Shown here piece after piece: positions 17,908 to 29,197 of a stretch of 64,000 bases of DNA (positions within the stretch are counted from its first letter, which is position 1; every line of letters starts with the position of its first letter). The notes below the pieces were generated by a model. The model was not told the DNA's origin. It saw only the letters and a program-made list of their open reading frames with translations, and ran no database searches. The translations under genes were made by a program, and so were the position numbers. Origin of the DNA: Microbulbifer elongatus (GTDB taxonomy: Bacteria > Pseudomonadota > Gammaproteobacteria > Pseudomonadales > Cellvibrionaceae); the NCBI RefSeq assembly GCF_020524885.1, contig NZ_JAIVKJ010000002.1, positions 124,001 to 188,000 on the forward strand. Reading direction: 5' to 3'.

Positions 17908-20094
17908 TCAGAACTGGTAGGTAACGCCCACGGAAGCGGTGCGTGGACGGTTAACACGAGCACCATCTGGTGCGCGGTTGATAATGGCCTGCTTATCGAG
18001 CAGGTTATCCACTTTTACATAACCGGACAGATCTGCACTGAAGTCGTAGTGGGCAGCCGCATCCATTACCCACAGCGATTCGGTAACATCGAACTTGTCG
18101 GCATCACCACGGTTGCAGTAGTTGTCGATGCACATATCATCCTGGTAGGCCGCAGTCAGGTTTACCCGCCAGGCAGCACCGCTATCGATACCGGTGGTAA
18201 TCGCAAAGACATTTTCCGGCAGGTAGGCAAAGTTGTCGCCATTCGCCAGTCCGTTCAGTCCATCGGATTCAATATATTCCAGACTATCTTCGCTGATTTC
18301 CGCATCGGTGTAGGTGTAGCTCGCCTGCAGGGGGATCAACCAACCGTTCTGCAGGGACCACTCGCTGCCGATGCTCGCTTCGAGGCCGCGGATCTCAGAC
18401 TTGCCGAGGGCATAATTTCCGCTGTCCTGGCCATTCACGCAGGGCTGTGCCACAGAGCAGTTTTGTACGGTGCTTTCATAGTCGCTGTAGAAGCCGATCA
18501 GCTCCAGTTGCAGGTTGCCGTTGTCGAAACGGAATCCGCTTTCGTAATTGGTGGACAGATCGCCTGCTTCGCCTTCGGAAGAACCACTACCGGGAGGTGC
18601 GAAGCCGCGGTGGACACCAGCCAATAAGGTGAACGTTTCGTTCACGGTATAAGTGATACCCAGCCCGGGCAGCCACTCGCTCAGGGAGTTTTCGCGGCTG
18701 CTACCTTCTTCGGTGCGGTCATTGTTCTCATAACGCTGCTGGTGAGTTTCCATGTCTTCGTAGCGCAGAGCGGCGGTCAGTGCCAGCGCATCGGTTACCT
18801 GGATCTGGTCATACACGAATACCGAGGTGGCGTCCGCTTTGCCAATACGGTTATTGCTGGCGCTGGGGTCGCTGACCCCCTGGAATACCAGTTCACCATT
18901 TACCTGACTGTAGTTGTCTACCGGCTGAAAACGATCGACATCGTCGTAGTGGTCGCGCACGCCAAACTCCAGATCGTGGGCGATGCCACCGGTCTGCAGC
19001 TGCCAGTTAGCGCTTACTTGCACACCGCGGGAAACGTAGGTGCGGTCATTGTGCTTGATACCGACGTTATCGTAATCCATGGTGCCGTCGAGTACGGCCT
19101 GGGCATCAGCGTCACCAGAATTGGCGGCGTCGATCAAACCGCCCAGGCTTACCTTGAACCAGTCGCGCTTGAACTTGTTGTAGTAGGCCTGGGTATTCAG
19201 GCTGAAGCTGTCGCTCAATGCAATACTGTGGTTCAGCTGCACCGTGCTGTGGCGATTGTCCATCTTATCCAGGGCGCTGATGCCGTAGCGGCGATTGGGG
19301 TCTTTCGCGAGATCGGCATCCGTCAGCCCGAGATAGCTCATGCCAGACTCTTCTTCAGAGTACTGCAGCTTGATATCCAGCTGCTGGGCGTATTTGGCAC
19401 CTTGTGCGGAGTTCAGGCGGCCTTTCACCAGATAGTCTTGTTTCGCAATATCAGCACTGTCGGCGCGATCGATATCGCGGAAGCCGTCAGCCTGCTGCTG
19501 GTGAGTCTCGATCAACCAACCGCTCGTGTCGGTGCTGCTGCCGTAGTAGGTATGCAAGCGGGTTTCACCGAATTGACCCGCTTCCAGCTGTACTTTCCCG
19601 GCGCTGTCTTCGGGGATCTGGGTGCTTACCATATTCACCGCACCACCTACGGTGAAAGGACCGTACTTGAGAGTGCCGGGGCCCTTCAGAACCTCAATGG
19701 CCTGCAGCCGACCTGCGGTTGGGAAGTAATAGGCTTCGGGGGCGGAATAAGGGGCCGGTGCCACCAAAACGCCGTCTTCCAGCAATGAGATCTTGCCCGA
19801 GCGCTCACCAAAGGCACCGCGGATACCGATATTTGGGCGAAGGCCGTAGCCGTCTTCTTCCCGCAGGTAGACACCTGGTACGTTGCGCATCATGCGGTTG
19901 ATATCGACAAACTCAAACTTTTCCAGTTCTTCAGCACTGACCAGGTGCGCGGAACCCGGCAGCTTGGTCAGTTTTTCACTGTTACCCAGTACAGAGATCG
20001 TTTCCAGGGGCTCATATTTTTCCGCCGCAAAAGCGTTGGCGCTCAGGCCTGCAAGCAGGGCGATGGAAAGAGGATTGAGGGCAAAACGGGCCAT
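17908..20094 (-). CDS. TonB-dependent outer-membrane receptor, FecA-like
   Basis: A 728-residue TonB-dependent receptor. The ATG at 20094 is preferred over one 30 bp upstream because AAGGAG sits 5 nt before it and it gives a clean signal peptide (MARFALNPLSIALLAGLSANAFA). A TonB box is likely at LETISVLG (about 28-36). The plug domain contains PGVYLREEDGYGLRPNIGIRGA and LLEDGVLVAPAPYSAPEAYYFP, a pattern seen in Fe(III)-dicitrate-type receptors. The barrel ends VNRPRTASVGVTYQF with the expected terminal Phe. Iron-chelate uptake is supported by a Fur-box candidate just upstream. The actual ligand is inference, and no fecIR-type regulators are adjacent. Confidence 0.9.
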   Translation of the reverse strand: MARFALNPLSIALLAGLSANAFAAEKYEPLETISVLGNSEKLTKLPGSAHLVSAEELEKFEFVDINRMMRNVPGVYLREEDGYGLRPNIGIRGAFGERSGKISLLEDGVLVAPAPYSAPEAYYFPTAGRLQAIEVLKGPGTLKYGPFTVGGAVNMVSTQIPEDSAGKVQLEAGQFGETRLHTYYGSSTDTSGWLIETHQQQADGFRDIDRADSADIAKQDYLVKGRLNSAQGAKYAQQLDIKLQYSEEESGMSYLGLTDADLAKDPNRRYGISALDKMDNRHSTVQLNHSIALSDSFSLNTQAYYNKFKRDWFKVSLGGLIDAANSGDADAQAVLDGTMDYDNVGIKHNDRTYVSRGVQVSANWQLQTGGIAHDLEFGVRDHYDDVDRFQPVDNYSQVNGELVFQGVSDPSASNNRIGKADATSVFVYDQIQVTDALALTAALRYEDMETHQQRYENNDRTEEGSSRENSLSEWLPGLGITYTVNETFTLLAGVHRGFAPPGSGSSEGEAGDLSTNYESGFRFDNGNLQLELIGFYSDYESTVQNCSVAQPCVNGQDSGNYALGKSEIRGLEASIGSEWSLQNGWLIPLQASYTYTDAEISEDSLEYIESDGLNGLANGDNFAYLPENVFAITTGIDSGAAWRVNLTAAYQDDMCIDNYCNRGDADKFDVTESLWVMDAAAHYDFSADLSGYVKVDNLLDKQAIINRAPDGARVNRPRTASVGVTYQF

Positions 20095-20128
20095 TGGTGC
20101 TCCTTGGTCCAAAGCAGTCATCAATATT

Positions 20129-20147
20129 TTTAATGAGAACGATTATA
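20129..20147 (-). promoter_or_regulatory. Candidate Fur box upstream of the TonB receptor
   Basis: The 19-mer at 20129-20147 (TTTAATGAGAACGATTATA) matches the Fur consensus GATAATGATAATCATTATC at 13 of 19 positions. It lies 35 bp before the receptor start, where a repressor would block transcription. Confidence 0.6.
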
Positions 20148-20329
20148 ATTCTTCAATCTACTTCTGTCACGATAACTCTGGACTTTTACTTGTACGTATG
20201 TGCAAGAACAGGGTCGACGATAATTGAGATGTCGGGCTGAGGTTCAAGATGGGCGTGGGAGTATCAGTTTGAGGCAAGGTAGAGCGAGCCTACTATGGGC
20301 CGTTACACCCGTAGTATTTCGGAGCGTTT

Positions 20330-20812
20330 ATGCTGAGACCACTGCAGGAGCCCGATATAGAACGGCTCGCTCAACTTTGGCTGCATCTCGCCTGTAGCCA
20401 CCACCCCAGCCTGCCAGTGACGTTCTGGATGGCCAGGGCAAAAGAACTAAGGCGGCAGTTGACCGCCCAGCACCGCGCCCGCAAAGCGCTATCAAATGAT
20501 GAAGTCCCGGGCACTATCAATCACTGGGTTTATACCCGGCCGGGGAGTGACACGGCGGAGGGGCTGGTTACCATCAGCGATAACCTGCGTGTGGAGACTA
20601 TTTTTGTGTCCCCTGGTGAACAGGGTCATGGTGTCGGGAGTGAATTAATGGAGCAGGCGAAGTTCGGGCGTATTCAGCTGGAGGCACGGGTTCTCGAAGA
20701 GAATCTGCGCGGCCGCTATTTTCTTCAACAACACGGGTTTGCGGAGACCGAAAGGCAATTCAATCAGGCGGCGAATCAGGATGAAATCGTGATGAATTGT
20801 CGCGTTGCCTGA
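20330..20812 (+). CDS. GNAT family N-acetyltransferase
   Basis: A 160-residue protein with a GNAT fold. It opens LRPLQEPDIERLAQLWL, and the acetyl-CoA-binding motif A is FVSPGEQGHGVGSELMEQAK near 97-116. The C-terminal strand ends GFAETERQFN. The region between motif B and the C-terminus is compact, resembling YiaC-type members. The substrate is unknown. It stands alone between the divergent TonB receptor and the convergent gyrB and shares a strong bidirectional terminator with gyrB. Confidence 0.8.
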   Translation: MLRPLQEPDIERLAQLWLHLACSHHPSLPVTFWMARAKELRRQLTAQHRARKALSNDEVPGTINHWVYTRPGSDTAEGLVTISDNLRVETIFVSPGEQGHGVGSELMEQAKFGRIQLEARVLEENLRGRYFLQQHGFAETERQFNQAANQDEIVMNCRVA

Positions 20813-20830
20813 ACATTTTTTTACCTGCAA

Positions 20831-20870
20831 GAAGAAGCCCGGCGTACTTGCATACGCCGGGCTTCTTTTT
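20831..20870. terminator. Bidirectional terminator between GNAT gene and gyrB
   Basis: A 15-bp near-perfect stem (20831-20846 with 20853-20868, core AGCCCGGCGTA / TACGCCGGGCT) has loop CTTGCA, a T-run to the right and an A/G-rich left flank. It sits between convergent genes. Confidence 0.9.
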
Positions 20871-20907
20871 AACACCTGAACCTTTCTGGGAGGGGAGGAT
20901 TCCCCGT

Positions 20908-23340
<2,433 letters not shown>

Positions 23341-23401
23341 TTAACGGCAGGCTTTAGCCCGGCCTTCTCTTCTGACTATTAAATTCTTTTAGGGGCAGTA
23401 C

Positions 23402-24502
23402 TTAGCGTTCGATTTCCGCTGCACTCACCGCCCCATGTTCCACGTGGAACACTTTTGGTTCACACCATGGTGATGACAATCCAAGCCAAGGGCGTGCTGT
23501 GACAGGATGGTCGATACCGGTAACCATTACCTGGCTGGCACAATTACTAACCCAGCGGGCAAAAAGTGCCTGATTTGACTCATCGAGCTCCGAAGGAAGA
23601 TCATCCACCAGAAACACTGGGCGCTGCCGCCCTTCTACCGCCGCCGCCATTGCTGTGCGCAAGGCGCACACCGCCATTTTCTGCTGCCCCCGAGACAAAA
23701 CCGCATGTGCGGGCTGACCGTGGATTACAAACCGGATGTCTGCGCGGTGCGGCCCAACACGTGTAAATCCTTGTGCCATATCACCCTCAAGCGACGCCTG
23801 CAGAGCGTCTGCGAGGCTTAACTCTTTCTTCCAGCCGCTACGGTAGTGAATATCAAGCTCACCAAACACTGCCTCAGGAAGATCCCCAAGACGCTCTTTG
23901 AAGAGACCGTACAGCCTCTCAAATACCGCACGACGAAGTGAATCCACTAGCATGCCGTTTTTAACCAGCTGCTGCTCCCAGGGGACCAGGGAGTTAGAGT
24001 CGATTTTACCACGACGGAGCAGCGCATTGCGCTGCTTGAGTGCGCCTTGATACGCCTTCCAGTGAGAAGCAAAAGAATGTTCCACGTGGAACACTGTCCA
24101 ATCCAGCAACTGACGCCTGACCCCAGGACCACCATCTAGCGCCGCGAAGCTTTCACTGTTAATAACCTGTAGCGGGAGACAAGCGGCCAGCTGGGAACTG
24201 CTCTCCGCGGGTGCCTGGTTTACCCGTATGCGGCCCTGCCCGTCTCGACGCTTCTCCACGCCAAGGGTGGCGCCGCCCGATAGTCTCGCAAACACCGTAA
24301 GCGTTTCCTTGTCGTACTGGATAACGCTCTGATTCTGCCGGGAACGAAACGAGCGTCCAGTACCGAGCATGTGTACCGCCTCCAACAACGACGTCTTGCC
24401 ACTGCCATTTGCGCCACAGAAAAGGTTCACCGCGGGAGACAACTGGAGGTCAGCATGGGAGATATTGCGGAAATTGGAAAGCGCCAGTCGACTTAGTGCC
24501 AC
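23402..24502 (-). CDS. recF: DNA replication and repair protein RecF
   Basis: A 366-residue SMC-like ATPase that loads RecA at gaps with RecO and RecR. Walker A is CGANGSGKTS (29-38), the ABC signature is LSRGQQKMAVCALR, and Walker B is VFLVDDLPSELD. The peptide VFHVEH occurs twice (137-142 and 351-356), and both are encoded by perfect parS sites, so the gene doubles as a partition locus. It lies in the conserved order dnaN-recF-gyrB. A strong terminator at 24589-24616 separates it from dnaN, so it may have its own promoter in the 86 bp before its start. Confidence 0.97.
   Translation of the reverse strand: MALSRLALSNFRNISHADLQLSPAVNLFCGANGSGKTSLLEAVHMLGTGRSFRSRQNQSVIQYDKETLTVFARLSGGATLGVEKRRDGQGRIRVNQAPAESSSQLAACLPLQVINSESFAALDGGPGVRRQLLDWTVFHVEHSFASHWKAYQGALKQRNALLRRGKIDSNSLVPWEQQLVKNGMLVDSLRRAVFERLYGLFKERLGDLPEAVFGELDIHYRSGWKKELSLADALQASLEGDMAQGFTRVGPHRADIRFVIHGQPAHAVLSRGQQKMAVCALRTAMAAAVEGRQRPVFLVDDLPSELDESNQALFARWVSNCASQVMVTGIDHPVTARPWLGLSSPWCEPKVFHVEHGAVSAAEIER
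23436..23451. other. parS centromere site 1 (ParB binding)
   Basis: TGTTCCACGTGGAACA is a perfect 16-bp palindrome matching the parS consensus. It lies in the last codons of recF and encodes part of VFHVEH. The cognate ParB is encoded at 40216-41124. Confidence 0.92.
24078..24093. other. parS centromere site 2 (ParB binding)
   Basis: A second perfect copy of TGTTCCACGTGGAACA, 642 bp from the first and also inside recF. It encodes the FHVEH peptide at residues 138-142, which is conserved in RecF even in E. coli, which lacks parS. Confidence 0.92.
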
Positions 24503-24588
24503 GATGAACCCCCTCGCCCGGCGCGCACAGGAGACAAAACATAGCTCTTAAGCAAAACTCCGAAAGACATGCGTAAGCGCCATATACG

Positions 24589-24616
24589 AAAAAACCGCCA
24601 CCCCCGCAGGGTGACG
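24589..24616 (-). terminator. Terminator after dnaN
   Basis: Read on the minus strand, CCGTCACCC pairs with GGGTGGCGG and is followed by TTTTTT. It lies 88 bp after the dnaN stop and before recF. Confidence 0.8.
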
Positions 24617-24703
24617 GCCTTAGCACAGCTAGATTTACTATCAGCGCGGCGACTCAAGATCTGCCCCCCCAGATATGCGCCGCCTAGCCCTGGAAAACCG
24701 CGA

Positions 24704-25813
24704 TCACAAGCGCATCGGCATGATGACGTAAACAGAATCGCCCTCTTCCGGCTGCTGCAACAGCGCACTGCTGTTGGCATCGCCCAGACCAATACGGATC
24801 TGGTCACTGTGAATAGCCGCCGTTACATCCAGCAGATACCCCACATTAAAACCAATCTCCAGTGGATCGCCGTGGTAATCCACCACCAACTGTTCTTCCG
24901 CTTCTTCCTGCTCCGGGTTATTCGCCACTATCTGCAGCAAGCCCTCGGAAAGTTGCAGGCGAACTCCACGATACTTTTCATTGGAAAGAATCGCCGCGCG
25001 CTGGAAAGCCTGACGAAGAGCCAATCGATCCGCAAATACTTCGTTTCCAGTACCACGGGGCAGAACCCGCTCGTAATCCGGGAACTTTCCGTCCACCAAC
25101 TTGGAGGTGAAGGTAAAAGGCCCACTGTTAACTCGAATATGGTTGTTGCCGAGCACCACCTCAGCAGTCGCGTCCGTATCTTCCAACAGACGGCCCAACT
25201 CCAAAACACCTTTGCGCGGCACAATCGCCTGAATCGGGGACTCTACGTTGAGACCCGGCGCATCGCGATCGCACAGTGCCAAACGATGGCCGTCGGTGGC
25301 TACGGCGCGCAACTGCTGAGGACGACACTCCAGCAGCAAACCATTCAGGTAGTAGCGTACATCCTGCTGCGCCATCGCGAAGCCGGTAGCCTCAATCAAG
25401 CGGCGAATTTCGCGCTGGGAAATATTGAAGCGGCTTTGCGCGCTGGTCTCTTCCTGGTTGGGGAAGTCGCTCGCGGGCAACGTGGACAACTGGAAACGGC
25501 TGCGACCGCTGCGCAGGATCAGGCGCTCGCCGTCGCGCTCGAACTTAAGCTCGGAACCATCTGGCAGCGAGCGACAGATATCCAGCAACTTACGCGCGGG
25601 GACAGTCACCTCACCTTCCATTTCCGCAGGCTGGTCCAGCTGCAGTCGGCCGACAATCTCAACCTCAAGATCGGTACCGGTCAGAGAGAGTTCCTGCCCC
25701 TGCAATTGCAGAAGCACATTCGCCAGCACCGGCAAGGTCTGACGCTTTTCAACCACGCCCGCCACCAACTGTAGCGGTTTTACCAGGGCATCGCGGCTTA
25801 CGCTGAATTTCAT
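24704..25813 (-). CDS. dnaN: DNA polymerase III beta subunit (sliding clamp)
   Basis: A 369-residue processivity clamp with three repeated clamp domains. Conserved parts include MKFSVSRDALVKPLQLVAGVVEKRQTLPVLANVL, TLPASDFPN, ATDGHRLAL and the C-terminal IMPMRL that lines the partner-binding pocket. Length matches the family (E. coli 366). The ATG at 25813 lies 102 bp downstream of dnaA on the same strand, the universal order. A good terminator follows. Confidence 0.98.
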   Translation of the reverse strand: MKFSVSRDALVKPLQLVAGVVEKRQTLPVLANVLLQLQGQELSLTGTDLEVEIVGRLQLDQPAEMEGEVTVPARKLLDICRSLPDGSELKFERDGERLILRSGRSRFQLSTLPASDFPNQEETSAQSRFNISQREIRRLIEATGFAMAQQDVRYYLNGLLLECRPQQLRAVATDGHRLALCDRDAPGLNVESPIQAIVPRKGVLELGRLLEDTDATAEVVLGNNHIRVNSGPFTFTSKLVDGKFPDYERVLPRGTGNEVFADRLALRQAFQRAAILSNEKYRGVRLQLSEGLLQIVANNPEQEEAEEQLVVDYHGDPLEIGFNVGYLLDVTAAIHSDQIRIGLGDANSSALLQQPEEGDSVYVIMPMRL

Positions 25814-25915
25814 AGTTATTGCCTTGATTTCAGTTAGGTCTTTCTGGTTGTTTCAGCGCAACGGCAAAAGCTCCGCTCGCGCAAAAAGTCTTTATCTATC
25901 AGTCTGTTATCGACA

Positions 25916-27631
25916 TCAGGTGGTCAACGAACGGGTAAGCAAACGCACATCTTCACGAATATCACCGTCGGACTCCTGCAGCTCGCGGATCTTGCGGCAG
26001 GCGTGCAACACCGTCGTGTGATCACGACCGCCAAAGGCATCGCCGATCTCTGGAAGACTGTGGTTGGTCAGCTCTTTCGCTAGTGACATGGCAACCTGCC
26101 GGGGACGCGCCACCGAGCGGCTGCGGCGCTTGGACAAAAGATCCGCCACCTTTATCTTGTAGTACTCGGCCACCACTCGCTGGATATTATCGACGCTGAC
26201 CAGGCGATCTTGCAGCGCAAGCAAATCCTTCAGCGCTTCACGCACCAGAATATCGTCAATCGCGCGACCGGTGAACTGCGCATTCGCAATCACCCTGCGC
26301 AAAGCACCTTCCAGCTCACGCACATTGGAGCGAATACGCTGGGCAATAAAAAACGCGGAATCGTGGGGTAACTCGACGCCGACCTGTTCGGCCTTTTTCA
26401 TCAAAATGGCCACACGGGTTTCGAGCTCTGGTGGCTCCACTGCAACGGTGAGACCCCAGCCAAAACGGGACTTCAGACGCTCCTCAAGGCCGTCGATCTC
26501 CTTGGGGTAGCGGTCACAAGTGAGAATGATTTGCTGACCACCTTCGAGCAGCGCATTGAAGGTGTGAAAGAACTCCTCCTGCGAGCGCTCTTTGCCGGCA
26601 AAGAATTGAATATCATCAATCAGCAGCGCATCCACGGAGCGGTAGTAACGCTTGAAATCACTGATGGCGTTCAGCTGCAGCGCCTTCACCATGTCCGCCA
26701 CGAAGCGCTCAGAGTGCAGGTACACTACCTTCGCATTCGGATTGCGATCGACCAAGGCATTACCTACCGCGTGCATAAGGTGGGTCTTACCCAAGCCCAC
26801 ACCGCCGTATATAAACAACGGGTTGTAAGCACCGCCCGGGTTGTCGGCGATCTGCTGAGCCGCGGCAAGCCCCAGCTGGTTGGACTTGCCCTCAACAAAG
26901 GAAGCAAACGTGAAACCGCGATTCAGCGAGCTGCCGTGCTTGATCGCACCCTCAACTTCCACCTTGCGCTGCCCGCCAGTGCTCTGCACCGGTGGCGCAA
27001 CCTCCCTGCCGGAAAACAAATCCGCCGGGAGCCGCTCTGCCGGTGTCAGCGCATCTACGCCAGCCTCCTCCGCAGCAACATTCTGTGCATCTACTGTCGC
27101 GCGAGCCGTACCACCGAAGGCGCGCGACTGCGCGCCCGAATCACGAAAACCACCGTACCTAGAAGCCGCACTTGCCTCATTACTGCGCACCCCGGAAGCC
27201 GGTGTGGCCGCTGGCCCGCGGGAATGACCGGAGCTATTAACGGCGACGTTGGCATGCGCGCCAGCCGTCGGATGAGAGGCTCCATGTGCAGGTTGAGATA
27301 CTTGACGCTGATAACTGCCAGACTGGGAAGAAGGCTCTGAAACTTGTTCAGTACCGCCAAGATTGCGACGGAAACGAGAGGTGCGACGATCGAGCGCTAC
27401 CACCTCAACAAGGAGAGAACGGCCGGCAAACTGTTGCACCAGTTCGCGAATGCGATCAAGAAACTTATCGCTCACCCAATTGAGAATAAAACGGTTGGGC
27501 GCCACAAGACGCAGCTCACCCTCTGAACTGTCATCGCTGACGCGCAGCGGCCTAATCCAGGTGCTGAACTGCTGCGGCGGCAGCTCATCCTGCAAACAAG
27601 CGGCGCACTGCTTCCAAACGGAATCAGACAA
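25916..27631 (-). CDS. dnaA: Chromosomal replication initiator DnaA
   Basis: A 571-residue initiator that binds DnaA boxes and melts the origin. The start is a TTG at 27631 ([25 protein letters not shown]), preceded by AGGGGG; a longer frame to 27688 has no similarity. Domain I spans about 1-80. Domain II is a long Ser/Ala/Gln-rich linker (about 85-230), explaining the length beyond E. coli (467). The AAA+ domain has Walker A GGVGLGKT (276-283), Walker [13 protein letters not shown] and sensor motifs. The C-terminal DNA-binding signature is [15 protein letters not shown]. It is divergent from rpmH across a box-containing gap. Confidence 0.98.
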   Translation of the reverse strand: MSDSVWKQCAACLQDELPPQQFSTWIRPLRVSDDSSEGELRLVAPNRFILNWVSDKFLDRIRELVQQFAGRSLLVEVVALDRRTSRFRRNLGGTEQVSEPSSQSGSYQRQVSQPAHGASHPTAGAHANVAVNSSGHSRGPAATPASGVRSNEASAASRYGGFRDSGAQSRAFGGTARATVDAQNVAAEEAGVDALTPAERLPADLFSGREVAPPVQSTGGQRKVEVEGAIKHGSSLNRGFTFASFVEGKSNQLGLAAAQQIADNPGGAYNPLFIYGGVGLGKTHLMHAVGNALVDRNPNAKVVYLHSERFVADMVKALQLNAISDFKRYYRSVDALLIDDIQFFAGKERSQEEFFHTFNALLEGGQQIILTCDRYPKEIDGLEERLKSRFGWGLTVAVEPPELETRVAILMKKAEQVGVELPHDSAFFIAQRIRSNVRELEGALRRVIANAQFTGRAIDDILVREALKDLLALQDRLVSVDNIQRVVAEYYKIKVADLLSKRRSRSVARPRQVAMSLAKELTNHSLPEIGDAFGGRDHTTVLHACRKIRELQESDGDIREDVRLLTRSLTT

Positions 27632-28265
27632 GGAACCCCCTAAAAGACGGATCGAGGTGCGACTGCGCCCGGATAAACCTGCCAGCAATTTGCGGCCCCA
27701 AAAGGTACCGGGCTACACCTCAAAAGAAGGCGGCTAGTATATCGGTTGCTCTGCGGGTTATCCACAAATAACCCCTGATTGGGGACAACTTTTTCTATGG
27801 AAAGCCCTGTAATATCAAACACTTGTGCAGAAATTAAACGAGAATGCCAACACCGCACGCTGAGGTTATCCACAGCAACCTGTGGATACCTTGGGGTCAA
27901 CCGGTGCACTTCCGCAAATACCCCAACCAATACAAGGGCTTGAGGGAATGACGCGAAAATCAACCCCGGTTCCCGATGCACCACCAGCGGGGACAACCTA
28001 TATATAAAAGGAAGCGTTGACCCGCTGAGCGGCAGGCTACCACCACGGGAACCACTGACTAAAATTGCGATTTTCCTACGCGGGAAATCACCTATCCCGT
28101 TGCTTTGGCTGGCTTCTTTCTATACAATCCGCCGCCTTCGCAGCGCATAGCCCGCTCCGAAGTCTGCCCAAATGGGCAAGCCGCAACGGGCTATTGCCGC
28201 AAGCGGTACCGAATTAGGCAAACTCCAGGACACCACTCCCGGACATAACTCCAGGTAGTAACACC
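27632..28265. other. dnaA-rpmH intergenic region, candidate oriC 1
   Basis: This 634-bp gap has the position of oriC in Pseudomonas. It holds two perfect DnaA boxes TTATCCACA (27758-27766 and 27866-27874) and a one-mismatch inverted box TGTGGATAC (27881-27889). Two looser G-rich boxes lie near 27780 and 27990, with a short AT-rich patch CCTATATATAAAAGG near 27998. The boxes may serve initiation, dnaA autoregulation or both. No ORF is supported. Confidence 0.65.
28100..28128 (+). promoter_or_regulatory. Candidate rpmH promoter
   Basis: TTGCTT (28100-28105) and TACAAT (28123-28128) are spaced by 17 bp and lie about 140 bp before rpmH, pointing toward it. Confidence 0.55.
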
Positions 28266-28400
28266 ATGAAACGTACATTTCAGCCCAGCAACTTGAAGCG
28301 CAAGCGCAACCACGGCTTCCGTGCCCGTATGGCCACCAAGAACGGCCGCAAGATTCTTGCTCGTCGTCGCGCCAAAGGCCGTAAGGTTCTGTGCGCCTAA
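28266..28400 (+). CDS. rpmH: 50S ribosomal protein bL34
   Basis: A 44-residue, very basic ribosomal protein starting [18 protein letters not shown] and ending GRKVLCA, almost invariant among gammaproteobacteria. Its position divergent from dnaA and directly before rnpA is the universal arrangement. A long leader (about 140 nt) separates it from the likely promoter. Confidence 0.98.
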   Translation: MKRTFQPSNLKRKRNHGFRARMATKNGRKILARRRAKGRKVLCA

Positions 28401-28444
28401 GATTGCCGCTTTGCGAGCAACCTTATAATTGCCACTGAATCATT

Positions 28445-28924
28445 ATGCAGTGCCTACGCAGCGACTTCGCATTCGCAAAGCCGCTGCGGCTGCTCAATGC
28501 GGCGCAATATCGCGCCGTTTTTGATTCTGCGCCGGTTCGCGCCGCGCAACCCCAATTCCTGATCCTCGCCCGCCCGAACGAGCTGGAACACCCCAGACTC
28601 GGTCTCGTCATTGCCAAAAAACATGTCCGCAACGCCACCGACCGCAATCGCATCAAGCGCATTGCCCGGGAAACCTTTCGCCTGCGACAACACGAACTCT
28701 TCCCCCTGGATGCCATCGTCCTCGCACGGGGCGGCGCCGGTGAACTCGACAACGCCGCACTGACGAAAATATTTAGCAAGCTTTGGCGAAAACTGGATCA
28801 GCGCGCGCGCAACCCACAACCGGAAAATCCACAGGCAGGCAAGCAACGCGGACAGCAAAGGGGAAAGAAAAAGAACGCAGGCAGAAGCGGAAACAAACCC
28901 TCCGCACCCCGGGAGCAGTCGTGA
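28445..28924 (+). CDS. rnpA: Ribonuclease P protein component
   Basis: A 159-residue cofactor of the RNase P ribozyme, which matures tRNA 5' ends. The RNR motif is ATDRNRIKRIARETFR (about 64-79), preceded by LGLVIAKKHVRNA. The core ends near residue 118. A 40-residue tail very rich in Lys, Arg, Gln and Asn follows, making the protein longer than E. coli RnpA (119). The ATG at 28445 lies 44 bp after rpmH. Its stop overlaps the yidD start in GTGA. Confidence 0.94.
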   Translation: MQCLRSDFAFAKPLRLLNAAQYRAVFDSAPVRAAQPQFLILARPNELEHPRLGLVIAKKHVRNATDRNRIKRIARETFRLRQHELFPLDAIVLARGGAGELDNAALTKIFSKLWRKLDQRARNPQPENPQAGKQRGQQRGKKKNAGRSGNKPSAPREQS

Positions 28925-29184
28925 CCTGGCTAGCGATCAAGCTGATCCACCTATACCGGCTAATCGCTAGTCCGTGGGTCGGCAACCAGTGCCGCTTCTA
29001 CCCCACCTGCTCCCGTTATGCTGAAGATGCATTAAAAAACCATGGATTCTGCAAAGGGGGTTATTTAACCCTGCGCCGCCTTATAAAATGCCACCCTTGG
29101 CATCCCGGCGGTCTGGATCACGTTCCCCCCGCACCCGAAAAATCGAAAACTCAGGCGGTCGACGAGACTCCGCCACCGCAATAA
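28921..29184 (+). CDS. yidD: Membrane protein insertion efficiency factor YidD
   Basis: An 87-residue small protein, with the family signature GNQCRFYPTCSRYAEDALKNHG followed by GGYLTLRRLIKCHPWHPGGLDHVP. An N-terminal amphipathic helix (LAIKLIHLYRLI) associates with the inner face of the membrane. The GTG at 28921 overlaps the rnpA stop by 4 bp, so translation is coupled. It sits between rnpA and yidC as in most bacteria and assists YidC-dependent insertion. Confidence 0.94.
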   Translation: MTWLAIKLIHLYRLIASPWVGNQCRFYPTCSRYAEDALKNHGFCKGGYLTLRRLIKCHPWHPGGLDHVPPAPEKSKTQAVDETPPPQ

Positions 29185-29197
29185 GGCTATCGAAATA

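Noticed and set aside
18742-19788. 348-codon plus-strand frame inside the TonB receptor gene
   Set aside because: It is antisense to a complete receptor gene with signal peptide and barrel end; no domain or start signal is present.
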